Below, piece after piece: positions 46,973-60,800 of a DNA stretch of 64,000 bases. The stretch comes from Annulohypoxylon bovei var. microspora. Taxonomy: Eukaryota > Ascomycota > Sordariomycetes > Xylariales > Hypoxylaceae. A model generated the notes under the pieces. That model had not been told where the DNA came from. It worked only from the letters and a program-made list of their open reading frames with translations, and did no database searches. The DNA lies in assembly GCA_022836615.1 (NCBI GenBank), contig MU405244.1, positions 186,001-250,000 of the forward strand, read 5' to 3'. The position numbers and the translations under genes were made by a program. Each line of letters begins with the position of its first letter. The first letter of the stretch is position 1.

Positions 46973-49811
46973 ATGGTTGTCTCCTCTATGCAGCATCATC
47001 CCCACCACTCGCAGGGTCCGGCGCCTCCCCAGCACCTACAGCATCCTCGGCCCTCGAGTATCGTTCATCAGCAACATCACCAGGCGCCTCAGCAGCAGTC
47101 GCAGCACCCTTCCGCGTATTCGTCTACTCATTCCATACAGCCCGCCTACCAGCAAGCAGGACACGCTCCCACCGCTCAACACGCGCAAGACCTGCCATAC
47201 TACGCTCACCAGAGCCCCTACAGCACTCCCGGTACGACAAGCGGATATACATCCGCAGGTAAGTTCCCCGTCGCGTCGCGCGCGTTGTTTTGGGGTCAAT
47301 GTATAAGCTTATACGCCGCTAGACACCTCCGACATGATGGCCGCAGCTCAGATGCCTCGACCGTATCCTCCGATGTCCTATCATACGCCTCAATCAAACT
47401 CCCCAGCTTCTGTCGCGTCGCCATCCGGTCACGATCAGCATCGAAGTATCTACGGTCAACCAACATCACAGCTTCAACCCCAATCGATGTACTATGGCGC
47501 GCAACAACCGCAATACTCATCTCTACCCCCGCAGGCCCCTTCCCCGTACCAGCAGCATGCTCAACAACCACACCAGCCCATGGCGTCGCAGCCGAACATG
47601 ATGATGTCCCACACGGGACCTCAGCACCAGATGACCCAACACGCGAGCCAACACGCGCAACCAGGAATGACGGGAAGCCCGCGACATACCAAGATGGAGC
47701 CGCAGATGCCTTCGCAACTACAGCGACCGACGCCTGGTCCGTTAGGAACATCCCAGCAACCACAGAATGGTGGCCAGCTATCGACCCCTACCGGTTCGTC
47801 AACGCCTGGAGTTAACAACAACAACAACAACGCGGCGCCGGGACCAATCCCAGCTACTACCCCGCTAGTTGTCAGGCAAGATAACAACGGTGTCCAGTGG
47901 ATCGCGTTCGAGTATTCTCGCGATCGGGTAAAGATGGAATACACAATTCGTTGCGACGTCGAGTCTGTGAACACCGACGAGCTCGGCAGCGACTTTAAGA
48001 CGGAGAACTGCGTGTATCCAAGGGCATGCTGCCCCAAGGACCAGTACCGCGGGAACCGATTGCAGTACGAGACCGAGTGCAACACCGTCGGATGGGCGCT
48101 GGCCCAACTTAACCCGTGTCTACGCGGCAAGAGAGGACTTATTCAGAGAGCGGTCGACAGCTGGCGCAACAGCAACCAGGACCCCCGATTGCGAAGTCGA
48201 CGCGTTCGTCGAATGGCCAAGATGAACAATCGCAAGGCGGTTCAGACTCCCCACTCCGCGCACATGTCCGGTCCCAGTGGCCCGGCAGGGATGTCTACCC
48301 CTGGATCGATTGGCCCTGGCGGCGGTACGCCCATGGGGAAACCTGGGATGAGCAACATGGGTCCGCAGATGCATCATCACCACGCCCACGAAGGAGGCGC
48401 CCAAGGTGGAGGAGATGAAGTCGGTATGTTTCACCAGATGTGATTCATGCGTTGTCGTCGTTGTCGTTGCTGTTATTGTTGTTGTTGTTGTCATTGTGCA
48501 ATTACGTGATACCTCTTATACCTTGTGCCTGTTCGGTTATTAGGATCGGTTGCCATTCGTGTTTATATAACGGCGCAAAGCCGCTGGCGTTTTTGAGAGC
48601 ACTAGGGGACTGGCACTATTCTGTACATTATCTAGTTGCCATTGCACTTGGTAGTCCTTGCTGCTTCGGGACGGTCTAGTCGTCTGTCTGGTAGCATAGG
48701 TTGGCATGGCTTGCTTTGCATCTCACTGCACAAACACACCAAGAGCACATATCACAGCCTCATATCGTTGCCTCCTTGTATTGAAACCCTTCACAAAAAT
48801 TGCAAATATTCACGTCGCTTCGATTCTTTTGCTGCCCTAAATTTTACTAAATAGCACCCCGACCCTGGTCTAGTCCGCTAATTCGACTATCTAAACAGGG
48901 GATGGAGAGTATGTGGATGGATCTCACCACCACCACCAAGCTCCTGCGGGGCCGGGATCTAGAAATTCGGACGACGTTCGCCCAGCCCAAGTATTTACCG
49001 GTTACCCCCAACAATACCCTAGCCACCCCGCCTCAGGATCGTCCATGCCACCGATGCATGACGGTCTTGGCGGTTCCCACCACAACACTATCGTAGCCCG
49101 ACGCATGAGCCCGGACGATGATAAAAACCCGGAAGGTTTATTTCCTGACTTGCCCGATGCTAAGAAGCGAAAGTTTATACTCGTCGAAGATAATAAACGT
49201 AACGCTCGCTTGCGAGTGCGTGTCATGCTCGAAGGTGTGAATCCTAAGGAGATACCCGACTCGTTTCGCAAAAGCTCTGCCGTATTCCCGCGTAGCTATT
49301 TCCCGCGCGAGATGCAGAGCCCGCCTCCTAGCGCCACGGGAAGTCAATTCTTCCAGGACGACTTGAGTGACGATAACGTTGAAGTCGACGGCAGGCGAGC
49401 CGGACGTCCCCGGAGGGGCGGTATGAGAGAGCGGGTCATGGTGAAGGCGCCCATGTCTGATGGCAACGAAGCCGAGGTTGCCATACCAAGAATCAGAAGA
49501 GGTTCGCGTATAAAGGAGGTACGGCTCAACGACCTGGCCTACCGCATGGCGTGGATGCATAGCCGTGTCTTTGCTGGGAGGACCGTCTTCCTCCAGCGGG
49601 CTCGTAAGTTTGGCTGCCGGTCCTTTAGTCGTGTTATGATCCTGTTATTAACTTTGTTGTAGTCGATTGCTACCGGAATAAGACATGCACCTCGATCGAA
49701 AGCGCCACCCAAGACGTGAGGACTACGGTACCACACTACGAAACTAGAGTCGGCAAGCGAAGATGGGGTGAACGTGAACGCCGCGGTGACAAACGGGACG
49801 AAGAGTCCTAG
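46973..49811 (+). CDS. medA: Medusa/Acon-3/REN1-type developmental regulator (DUF8032 family)
   Basis: Four exons, 46973-47258, 47323-48423, 48899-49603 and 49663-49811, give about 746 residues. The N-terminal half is rich in Gln, His and Pro (HHPHHSQGPAPPQH), typical of a transcription regulator. The conserved block starts at DNNGVQWIAFEYSRDRVKME and runs through RACCPKDQYRGNRLQYETE and LNPCLRGKRGLIQRAVDSWR. A second conserved part, in exon 3, includes KRKFILVEDNKRNARLRVRV and RIKEVRLNDLAYRMAWMHSR. I recognise this as the family of A. nidulans MedA, Neurospora Acon-3 and Fusarium REN1, which control conidiophore development; identity is from memory. ATG 46988 is an alternative start. The 475-bp second intron is long for this genome. 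Confidence 0.8.
48424..48898 (+). other. Long intron of the Medusa-like gene
   Basis: The intron runs from GTATGT to AAACAG, 475 bp against about 60 bp for the other introns of this gene. Splicing gives DEVGDGEYVDG in frame. Retention adds only GMFHQM and a stop at 48443, giving a shorter protein that keeps the first conserved domain. It contains a GTT/GTC-rich run at about 48454-48495. Confidence 0.75.
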
Positions 49812-52478
49812 TCCGAGCTATCTTGCTTTATATCACACTATGTAAATGATATCCCACTGCCATCTTGCTGCCGCTCGCCACCCTTCGACTCGATTTATTC
49901 TTATCCTATACTCGGGCGGGTTGCGCTCTCGTGGGATGTTTCTATTTCGTCGCCGGGCGCATAAAAAATAATGGCCTCTTTACACATACGCTGCGTCCCG
50001 CGCCTGTATTATATTCGCGCTTTATAGAGTCATCAGAAAAGTCAAACAACGATATACGACCGGTTTATCTCATCTCATGCAATTCGATCTGCTCTTTATA
50101 GCGCCATGATTCTTGACTTGACACGGATTTCTCCTATCTCACCTCTTACTTCGATCACACTTTCGATGTTCCCGGATACATCTCCTTTCGAGGACTGGAA
50201 TCTTGACGTCTTGTTATGACAATGGTATATTTCACTACTTCTCTCACGCGTTATTGATTTCCTTTTGCCTGTCAGGTGCGGTTCATTCCTACGCGCTCAT
50301 CACGGTGATGGGTTAGCTGGAGACATTTTACAATATGGTCGGATTCACTTCTGCATACATGGCTTTTCTACGGAGACTACTTTACAGGATAGAGGAGTTC
50401 ACGTATACTTTCTACAGCGGCGGTTATCGGGTAAAACATGGAAAAATGGAAAAGGAGAAAAAAAGAAAGACGGGGAATATGGCTTGGTAAAGGCAAGAGA
50501 TTGTTCATAGGGGCGATACCAATCTTCATTTATACTATTTGCCACTGTAACGAGGACTTTGCTGGGAAAGGAGAGGAAAAGGGGGGTGGGAGTTGATCGG
50601 CATACATCGGTTGAGTGGAAAGATGGTATTCGGCCTTCTAGGCCAACTACGGCCTATCCCATGGCAATATGGGAGTGTTGTGTTAATATCAATGACGTTG
50701 TCGGCCGGTATTCGTGTCTTCATTCACGCCGAGGTATAATACATAGGAGATCACAAGTACTGTTTTCTATTATTCGTGTATGCAACAAAAGTGCTTAAGG
50801 GGGAACATTGGGTTGCCGCCCACTTCCGTATGCGTGTCATGATGTCGTCTTTAGGTTTAGGTTAAGGTTAGCAGAAACGTTCGCCGCTTAGGAGGTTGGA
50901 TTGATTCTGCAAGCAGCTGACGATAGATGTTTCCGTTTTGTCCTTTTTTTTGCGCTTTGCAACGCCGCTGCTTACGGGGATGCCTCCTACTATGATGTTA
51001 ACACACGATGGTGGAATGGACTTCGAGGCGAATCGTATGATAGATTTTGTTTTTCGGTGCGTATGATCAGAGAGGTCAAGTATCTAGAACAAGTATATAC
51101 ATACATGATAACCAAGTCTCTAGTAAGATTATGCGGCTCCTACACCACCACCAGATCTTGACAGCATAGTGTTTGGCCACTCGGTGAGAAGCCCGAGGAT
51201 AATATAAGCAAACCTTCACTGAGTCCGCCTCCACGACCGTACATGCGTCGAATCGGAAATAGTCTTTATTTGCGCGTCACCGGCACCGGACCTATCTGTA
51301 TCGTTAGAGAAGGGAGGAACAGACGCATGTACAAACACCTGCCTTATTTCCCTTTTCCTACCTACATAATTTGTGCCATATGTAGGTAGGTACATAGGAA
51401 GGTACCCAAGTAGATAGCAAACGCCCATCTCCTTTCACACCCCTGGCGGCCTGCCATCTGCTGAAAAAAAGAATGAAAAAAACGGCACGCGAGTATCCGT
51501 GCCGCCCGTTACCCGTCCGCCGCGCACCGGCCCGCCAAGGGGACGCGGGTAGCCGTTTTTCATCCGCCTCGTGTCCGTGCCGCGGTCCAGGGGTAGGTAC
51601 CTAGGCATGTACGTATGGTTGTACAAGTCGACTATGTACGTACTAGTAACACTGTGAGGCTCTTGGCCTTCTCGTGGCTTGGTGATTTAGTATAATTAGA
51701 TAAAATTCAATGGTATATCCAGTACGCCACGGGAGCATGTATGAAGTTCTATATGGGTAGCAGCATTCTCAGCTCAGCAAGGGATAGAAGCCACCCCCTT
51801 TCCTTGATCAGCCTCACGATACCCAGGGCGCATGCAAATTTCCCCATGTCTCAAGCCACCAACACGACTATAATTTCCTCATATAGTCACAGGACCAATC
51901 AGCTATCAGTCATCATATGAGAAAAAAAAAGCTCGATAGGATAGAATAAAAGAAGAAATCTACGGGGTATATCTAAGTAGTTCGTATCATATCCATCTCT
52001 TCCTCTTCATTTATTCGTAAAACGTAGGGTATCTGACCTTTTGACGATGACGTTGACAACGACGACGGGAATCCATCTGACAAAGGGAAACAGACAAGGC
52101 TTGAAAATGAAATAAAAACCGGGGAAGAGAAGAAGCGATGACTGTACATGACGTCTTAAACGAAAACCCGTGATTCCATCCTAACAAGAAAAGCCCAAGT
52201 CCTAAAAGTTTTCCAGTACATCTTTACAAGCTCATCGTGCTTCTTTCCCTTCCCCATATACACTCTCCGTACAAATCTACCAATCCTACATGCTTCGTCA
52301 GGCCGTCCCATACCGTCTCCGTCTAGATATCCCGCAGGACCAACGATATCTCTATCGCTGGTGACCCGTATACATGAAATGAATGAAACGAACATATCAA
52401 CAAGCCATATACATCATATACACCTTAGATAGCTCATAAATAACTGAAATATCGCACCATAACACTTGACAGAACGGC
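49812..52478. other. Spacer between convergent genes
   Basis: Joint 3' flanks of the Medusa-like and DUF8035 genes, longer than usual for convergent genes. A GC-rich patch lies at about 51.48-51.60 kb, and an 11-bp hairpin of CCTACCTACAT arms at 51357-51390. No gene seen; the ORFs are short and featureless. Confidence 0.5.
51357..51390. repeat. Inverted repeat with CCTACCTACAT arms
   Basis: Perfect 11-bp arms at 51357-51367 and 51380-51390 with a 12-base loop; a paired form of the dispersed GGTAGG motif. Confidence 0.8.
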
Positions 52479-55435
52479 CTAGCGTCTATCTTCCGAGTTC
52501 GTAGTGATAGAGTCGTAGTCGCGATCGCGAGTGGGCCTGTGGTGGCGCACAGCCTCATGTCGACCGCCCGACGAAGTCTCATATTCGATGGCGCGACGGC
52601 CGCGACCGTCATCATCTGAGTCGTCGTCTCGCTTGTGTCTTCTGTGGCGCTCACGATTATCATCCTGACGATACTCGTGGTCATCATCAAGCTCGCGGCG
52701 GTGGCGACGAGTTCGCTTCTCATCGTCGTCGCGGCTATCATAGTCGTGACTACTGCCCATTTCCTTCTCGATTTCTCTTCTCTTGGTAGCTAGTATCTAG
52801 TTAGCAACCCGCCTTGGTCTTCGTCTCCGGTAGAGAAGGGGGGTTAAGGTTAAAACATACCTCTGATTTGCGCCGTTGCAGTAGCATACGCCTGGATCTC
52901 CTCCTTGCTCAGGACCCTCAGGACGATAACGAAGTCATCGCGTACCTCGAAACGCTCCTTGCCGATCTCCAGAGCGGCAGGGTTGATCAGTTTGCGGTTG
53001 ATCTTGGTCCAGCGCGCGCCCGCCGGGACACCCTTCTTGGTCTTGTCGTCCTTGTGCGGCGCTACGCCTTCCCGGATTGGGTTCTCTTCCTCGGGGAACT
53101 TGACGCTGGGTGCCTTGAGGATGCCCTTGATGGGCTTGTGCTCGGACTTCTCGCGCGGGGGCGACACGACGCGGACTTGCTTCTCTGAGTTCTGCGCCGC
53201 CGTGACTATTTCGCGACCGCGAGACTCTTCGTGGGAGTCGGTCGACAGGCGCTCACTAGAAGCAGAGGCACTAAGGACTTTGTCAGACGTGCGATCCCCG
53301 ACGGGCGATTTCTCCTTGGGTTTCTCTTGCCCGTCCTTGGCGGCCAACTCGGCCTTGACGTCTAGCAAGGCCCTAGTATCTGTAGGGTCAAAGGTTGAAG
53401 AATTGTGCCGACGTCTACGCGACGTATTCGTGGCGCCGTCAGAGGGAGGCGAGTCGTCTCTGTCGTCTCTGTCGTCTACTACGGCTGATCCGTTGGGCGC
53501 GGTCTCAGTATCTCGCCTAGTGCGCTCATGAGAGCGATCTCGTTCCTTTTCGCGCTCGCGTTGTTCCAACTCCCGCTCCCGTTCCTTCTCCAGCTCCCGC
53601 TGGTCACGATTGCGCTCCCTCTCCCTCTCGCGATCAAGGGCGCGCTCACGAACACGCTCTCTCTCAAGATCGTGGTCAACCTCGCGGTCCCTGGAAGCCG
53701 ACGTCGAGTCCGCCCGCTCTTTCCGGGACTCTCGTCGCTCTACAGGAGCATCTTCTCTAGGAGAGGGTTTCCGTTCTACGCGCTCTGCACGCTCTACGAC
53801 ATCCCGCTCCCTAGGCTTGTATCTATCAGCGGTGCGGGAGCTTCCCACCTCCGGCTCTTCGTCGATAGTATCCCGGCGACGCGGGGAGACTTTGCGGTCC
53901 TCATCCCTTGGTGTTTCCTTAGGAGGAGCCAGGCCCATTGCGGCGGCGGCGACGCTTAGGCCTGTAGCAACCTTGTCGCGGGCTCGGCCGCCTAGGCTAC
54001 CTTTACGACTAACGGTATCTCTAGAGTCTCTAGAGTCTCGGTTTGAATCGACGCGACTCACCGTGTCATCGATAGACTGTCGAGTATCGTGGGGGCGAGC
54101 ATAATCAATAGACTCATCAGAGCGGCGCCGCGGTTCGCGCTCTGCTGCTTCCCGTCGCACCCGTCGGTCATCATAGTCGCGCCTATCTACAGATCTCGCT
54201 GGGCGATCCGGTTGTTCTACTTTTAGAGAATCCGTGCGGATGCCAAACCCGCGCGCAGGAACCTCAGGATCGAGATAAGAGTCATCGCGCTCGCGGCGAC
54301 GAAGCAGGCGCTCGTCGTCGTGAGAGCGGTAAAGGTCATCGGGATGCGACATGCGCGCCGGCGCATCCTGGTACAGAGACACAGGTCGTGGCCGTGCTAC
54401 CCTACGCTCAGGAGATGGTTCCCTCGGCGCCGCCTCAATCCGACGCTTGGGATCGACGGGTGGTGCAGCCGGCACAGGTGGTGGGAGAGCTGGCATGGTG
54501 ACTGTGGGACGATCGTAGATACCCGAAGTGGCAGCTCTGTTATAACGGTCGAGTCCTGAGGATGTAGGTGGTGGGCCGCGACCGCGACCGTGACCGGGAC
54601 CGGGACCGTCGTAGCGTACTGGGTCGTTACTCACGACGTTGACGGTAGGCCTGAAATAGTTGGGACGATCGACGCTCTCCCGCCTGCGTCCGCGCGGCTG
54701 CTGACGATCGTGATCCAGGTCGTATCTAGCCAGATCGCTAGGCTTTGTGTATTCGTAACCTTCGTTCTCGTAGTCGACCACCGCCGTGTTATTGAGATCA
54801 TGTGACGGAGCAGTATAACTCGGGTGGGGGAGGGAATATCGGTAGTAGTCGGTTGCGGTATGTGTCGGGGCTCGAAGTCTATCGTCGATACCGCCAACTC
54901 GTTCTCTCAATCGTCGAAGTTCGTCATTGCTTAGCGTCGCGCTTTGGCTATAGCCGTGACTATATCGTTGGCCTCTCGAAGTGGAGGAGGCAGGTAGCGC
55001 ATAGTAGGATGTCTCATCGCTCGATCGGTAGGGGTCGCGTGACGGACTAATTTGGCGGGCGGCAGATGACGTGTGGGAGGATGATCCATGAGGTCGTGTG
55101 GCATGGTTAGTCGTGACTATGATAGGTTTAACAGCGCCCGCAGGACCCGAATCTACCGTGGACGAGCGACGACGTGCGGTATTTGAAGTGCGCGGCACTG
55201 GCTCTTTAGTAACGTTGTAGGTTGTAATAGTAGTGGTTGGAGGATTATTCGAAGAGGACGAGGCTTTATGCTCATTTACTCTTCGCGGGGCAGCAGCGTC
55301 ATAGCGAGCCGTCGGTACGGCGTGAAGATCCCCGCTAAAATGAGGGTTATAACCCACGTTGACAGGCAACGAGGCTCGCGCGGGGTTGGAAGTAGGCGAC
55401 CTACGACCCGAGTACCGGTATCGAGGCTCAGTCAT
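52479..55435 (-). CDS. DUF8035-type charged fungal protein
   Basis: Two exons on the minus strand, 55435-52861 and 52789-52479, give 961 residues. The 71-bp intron (GTATGT...CTAG) splits GCT and joins QIRATKRREIEKE in frame. Residues up to about 560 are low-complexity, rich in Arg, Ser, Asp and Tyr. A run of alternating Glu and Arg follows (LERERVRERALDRERERERN) and should form a long charged helix. The only conserved block is near the C-terminus: KGILKAPSVKFPEE, NPIREGVAPHKDDKTKKG, ARWTKINRKLINPAALEIGK and RFEVRDDFVIVLRVLSKEEI, then another Arg/Asp-rich tail. I recognise this block from conserved fungal proteins labelled DUF8035; the role is unknown. A GTG 12 codons upstream is in frame, but ATG 55435 (MTEPRYRYSG) is preferred. 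Confidence 0.87.
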
Positions 55436-56632
55436 GTTGATGTTGGTTGGCTCGCCGATCAACTTGTCCACAGTATGAAGAAATAATTCAGTGAAATGAA
55501 TATTTCGCTTTTTCTAGTGGTTGATAATGATCACGATAGAGTCACAAAAGTGTCTCAAGTTCAAGCTGAGGAAGAAGTCTCGGTGAGAGGAAGTGAGAAA
55601 ATAAAATCAGGCAAATAGAAAACTGGAAAGTCCTTGAAGACAGGGAAGTGGGACAGGTGGGATGTAATTATGTCCGGCTTATTTCTTAGTCTGGATAATA
55701 TGACCAGGTTTCATATATGAGAGTCAGGTTTCCAGTTGGGGGCGGAATAGTTGAAATGTGTGAAGGTGTGAAGGTCTTGTGGCCTTTTCCTTTTTTTCAC
55801 CCTCTTCGTATAATTTTTTTTATCGAGTGATAAAAGATGGGTCGTTCTGCGACATATAAGTAAGCCATTGGGGAATTCCAAAAATGCGCACGGAGAATGT
55901 ATAGTACTTGTAGTACTTGTAGTACATAGTGAATTTTTATAATGGCGACCACAATTTCCGGAGAATCGAAAGCCGAGTGGTTCCGCTTAAGAATAAGGTA
56001 GTAAAGTAAAGAATTGCATGAGGTACTTACCAAGAAACGAAACCCTGGTCAAGAGATGGGTAACGGACGAAGATATCAGGGTCCTATCGTGGGGTAGAAG
56101 CCATAGAACAGTTGAGAAGGGTTGTATCGCTGAGGGTTTGCGTAGTCGGGTTGGGCTGCAGAGCAGGGAACCGGCGGTGAAATTGGGCCACTAAGATGAA
56201 GGACCCTTGAAGCCAGCCACGAGCGTTCAGGTCCCCCTATCCCCTTGATTGACAATTATTGCCGGGACGATGTACAGTTCGTGAGCCCTTCAGCCGGGAA
56301 GAGGCAAATTGTGTGAGTTGTTCGTCAGATAGGATCAAGTGACCCGATAGCAAAGTGCAAAAAGAGACCGGAGAAATTGGCTAGGGGCAGGCAAGCAAAT
56401 GTTTCAGTAGAGTATTTGCCAGCCAGATATGCGATAATGGTTGCGGGTGCGTTGTCTACCGGCTTTTATTTGCCTGAAGAGGAGCTATTTTCTACCCTCC
56501 AAGACGACACCTAGTAATATAGCCAATGATGAGTGGTTCTGAGTTTTGGTCTTGATATATCCAGCTGTGGTAGTAGCGGGGTTATCGTCGTCGTTTTTTA
56601 TTTGTGTGCCTCGCAATCACAGCGCAGACTTA

Positions 56633-56663
56633 ACTGGACGACTGGACGACTGGACGACTCGAC
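56633..56663. repeat. 8-bp tandem repeat
   Basis: ACTGGACG repeated three times, then a diverged partial copy (ACTCGAC). Confidence 0.85.
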
Positions 56664-57799
56664 AATTCCTTCGCCTTCGGATATGTGCGTTTCCCGTTCG
56701 GTCCCTCGTTTCCGGCAGTGATAGGGCAAATAGAATATTCTATAGAAGAAATCGCTGACTGACTAAGCTAAATGCCAACAGCGTCCCTGAGGCTCTGTAT
56801 GTGAATAAGCAGGCGACTGCTGACGAGAGCTCGTTACCAGAAGACTAAAAATTTAGCTGGTGGGTTTCGACAAGTTTTTTCTCTCTCTCATGCAGCTTGG
56901 TGATCCCTTAGGTAAGTTGAGTTTAAGGCAGGTCATGCACGAAGGTGTGCTTTGCCATGCATGCAGAAGAGACGAAGTGGGGAGTAGTGAAGTTGGTTGG
57001 TTAAAAGAGAAGAGGCACGGCAGGATACGGAAACCCTTTCCTGATGCCCCTGTTATTGGATTGCGCTTGGATTCTGCTGGTAGGATTTTATTCTTGAAAC
57101 GACGTGGAGTGATCTAACGATAGACACAGCACCTTGGTTAGGTGTAAGGAAGCTTTGAAGAAGGGGAGGAAGAGAGGAAGAGAGGAAGAAGCTATGGTAA
57201 GAAACTAACAAGCTAGAGCAGGAAGGCCGAGAGCTGCAAAAGTAATGTGTGATAAAAAAGATGACAATGACGACTGTGGTGGAGGGGCATTTACCACCTA
57301 GCAACCTAGGTAGCGAATGATGGGATAGAACAGGGTCCGGTGATGACGTCCCGATTCACAAAATAGAATTGCGTTGCGTCAATGGCAAGCCTAGGCCGAA
57401 CTAGAGTCCAGCTAGAGTTGAGCGTTGACAGGTACCAGGATAAACCAACCGGGCGAGGGATGGTTACGCTGATCGGAAGACTAGGAGACCCCCCGTTCAA
57501 AAGTATGTTCGAGGGTTGGCGGGTTCGACGATGATGATCAATAAGAATCGAATGTTCTCCAAACTAACCTACTCCGTATTAATGCACTTCCGAGATCGTA
57601 TCCTTTGCATAGTCCGCATAGTCTCTGCATAGGCACTAGGTGGTAGAAGGAACACGAACCAAAACGACAACCTGAATCAAAGATCAGCGACCTGAGAAAT
57701 TACGCCGCCTTTGCGCCCGTCGCATGTAGGATCGACCGTGCCGTAATAATGTCGTAGGAATATATTAGAGAAATGCGGCCGAATTCCAGTGATGATATG

Positions 57800-57835
57800 A
57801 GTGTGTGTGTGTATGTATGTGTGTGCATGTGTATA
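57800..57835. repeat. TG-rich microsatellite
   Basis: Interrupted (GT)n/(GTAT)n run. Confidence 0.75.
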
Positions 57836-60800
57836 GACGTATAAGATGAATGTAGTATGCAGGAATTTAAGTATACATACTACTCAGGTAGTATGTAATG
57901 AGTTGAGGTAGTTATTGATAGAAATATGGTCTAGAGTTTGGTCTAGTTTAAGGTTAGCATGGATGTATTTTAATGTGGCTGCTCAGGTGTATGGATGTAC
58001 TAGACTGGGCGTGTAAGGCGTGTAGGCGTGTAAGTGTTAGTGGGATGTTAATGCTAATATTGGAAACATGTAAGAACCAACATCGCAATCCGTCAACTTC
58101 AGAAACTCGACTCAAGACTACCTGCTTTTACATACCTATTCCTTAAATTCACCAGGCTCTTATTCTGTTTCAAACCCTCTTAGTTCTGTTATGTTGATAG
58201 GTAAATAACAGTTTATTTTTGTTTCTCGTTTTTGGAAATGACTAACCAAAGTTCCAATTCGGCAACCCGCCAACGAATGTTGTTGATGCTTCACGACCTG
58301 TGTACAGCTTTACATATAACGAATAGGCACATCCCCCCCTTAATTCTTCAAAAACTTCCGCACCACCACCTAAATAGACCAGCGCATATTCCTCCGTACA
58401 CCGTATCGTACAATCAAACAATCATATGGACATAACCCGAGAAATTAAGAAGGCTTTGACTTAATCGGCTGTGTCACTCATCATCAATCACACTCTCTCG
58501 CCATAGCAACAATATCACGACACCAATCGCCAAATTATTCCCGTATCTTTTTTTCAATGTTTTCATCTCACGTCTCATCCATTCTTTTGTGCCGGTTGGT
58601 ATGGTGAAGTCTGGTACCCGAATCTCATTGGTGCTTTATTTTGGTGTTTCGGGCTTCAACGCTAACTCGATTGGAACCCAATGGATCCCCTTCTGGTTCC
58701 CCTCTCTACCTACGAGACTGCGAGATCGTTTTTTTGAGTCACAATTGTCTCTTGGAATTGGTCAAAGTCGTTTGGCACTTCTACTTTCTGATCCTCGTGC
58801 CTCGTGGCCCGGCCCGAACCTTTGGTTCCGGCGTCTCGCCTCGTCTCGCATAGGTCAGTCACTACCCTCGTCACGCATAATTCTTTAGGGGAAACATTGA
58901 AGGCTACCAATGTATTCGTGTATTCAGCCCAGCCAGGCTGTATGTAGTATACCTTGGGCCGTAGAATTTCAAGTTGCCCGAACTGGCAAGTAGGACTGGA
59001 AATTCAACCTAGGTATCTGCGTAAACAATCACCTACTTTAGCTACTGAATAATGATTTGTAGTCTACCGTGGTGAGAAGGACGAAAGCCGCCCAAGTGGC
59101 GAATGGTTGAACTGCCCCTGTATGATTGGGCTGCCATAACATCAAGGGATGGTTTGCGACGACTCCTCAACACCCCTCGCGGCACTTGACAAATATGTCT
59201 CTCAAATCACATGCTACTCACGAGCCAAGGCTTTCGTCTGTGGTCTGTTTCAAATCTCCTTCCTTACTTTTCTCATTCGACAGCTTCTAGACCGGTACAG
59301 ATGTAGAGTTGCCTTAATTAGCAACTATGGTGACGGATCGACTCGACGACTAGCAATCAACTGCCATCATGACCAAGCTCGTAGGATCCGATGTCCGAAT
59401 GGGATAAGCAACCACCTAGGTACGTGGTGATTTACATACGAGCGAAACTATGCCCGATTATTCACCTTGTCCTTATTGTCCTTCTTGGGCGCATGCTTTC
59501 CATTTGCTCAGGTATGTGAGGGTTGGCATGGCACGAAGATCCCCACGAAGACGTGCCGTAGCAACAGCTCCGTCAACGGCCGACTCCGACGTTATGACTT
59601 GATTTTGGCTACTATGTACATACATCTATATGGATCTTCTCTCCGCTGACCTAGGATTCCTAGTCTAGATTGGGCGTGAATAGCATAGTCCCACCCGCCT
59701 ACAGCGCCTAATATACAATGTTATGCCGAGATGGGAGAGTCTTCTTCAGGGGAACTCCTCGCTAGTTTGACCAAGGAGAAGTGTTATTGCCTTGATCCAT
59801 TCCATCTTGTCAAGTTGCACCCAATGATCAAGTAACGATACTTGAACGGTTTATGTTATTAGAGACTCTCGGACCCTACGGTCCCCTAGCTAGCTGGGCA
59901 CACATAGTAGATCGCCTCTGTAGGCGCGGAATTAGCTTAAGCGCCGCGTATCTATAATACGTTGGGCTTCTCACGTTTTCAGCCTATTTGGAATGAAAGC
60001 CAGATCCTGGGTTTGATAGGGGTAAGGCCAACCAACTAGAGTTAACCCCTGAAGGCTGAGCCTTACGAGCTGGAAGACAGGCTCAACGAGGAGAACCAAC
60101 AAGAACACGGGGAAAGTCGTCGTTCATGTTGTTAGGCTACGACCAAACAATACAGCCGCGTCCTGTAAGTCACTAAACCTCCACCACGTCGCATATCACC
60201 AGGTAGATTGTCGTAAACTTCACCGCTCTCCCTCCCTTGATATCACTACTTCGATTGATAATAATTGACAATATACGTCATCAAGCAAGAATAGACACGA
60301 GAAGAACGAGCCTCATCTAAGCCGCTTACCCGGCATGTATTAACAAATTAGAGGTCGAGTTTATTCCCCGAGTAGTCCCAGAACACCGAAGCGGTCAAGA
60401 AGTACCTAACAATACTGACTTAGCATCTTAGGAACTATCGAGTCCTATGACCTTCGTAGGATGGGTAACACAAGTGCCAGATCATCAACCTTAAGTCATA
60501 TCATATTACTTATGTATTGCCATATCGCGTCGGGTCGAAAAGGGGGAGGCTGGAAGAGAAATCTTGAATAGCCAAGGCGTTTCGACATCAACCTAGGTTG
60601 CTAAGGTCACGGATATTATTATATCGTTACGTCTGACAAATGCGGTGACCACAGCAACCTCTACCCAGCATGACTCTAAACAAAACGGCGGACGTTTTGG
60701 GCGAACGAAAACGCGCGACGAGGAAAGCAAGCTCTCGAGAGCTACCTGTTTGCTTACATGTTTACGTCTCTACGTTTACGTCAAGACTGTGTTACGACGA

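Noticed and set aside
47296..47763. Antisense ORFs across the Medusa-like exons
   Set aside because: Shadows of the Gln/His/Pro-rich coding strand.
52905..54104. Plus-strand ORFs rich in Ser, Arg and Leu over the DUF8035 gene
   Set aside because: Shadow translations of the Glu/Arg repeats on the minus strand.
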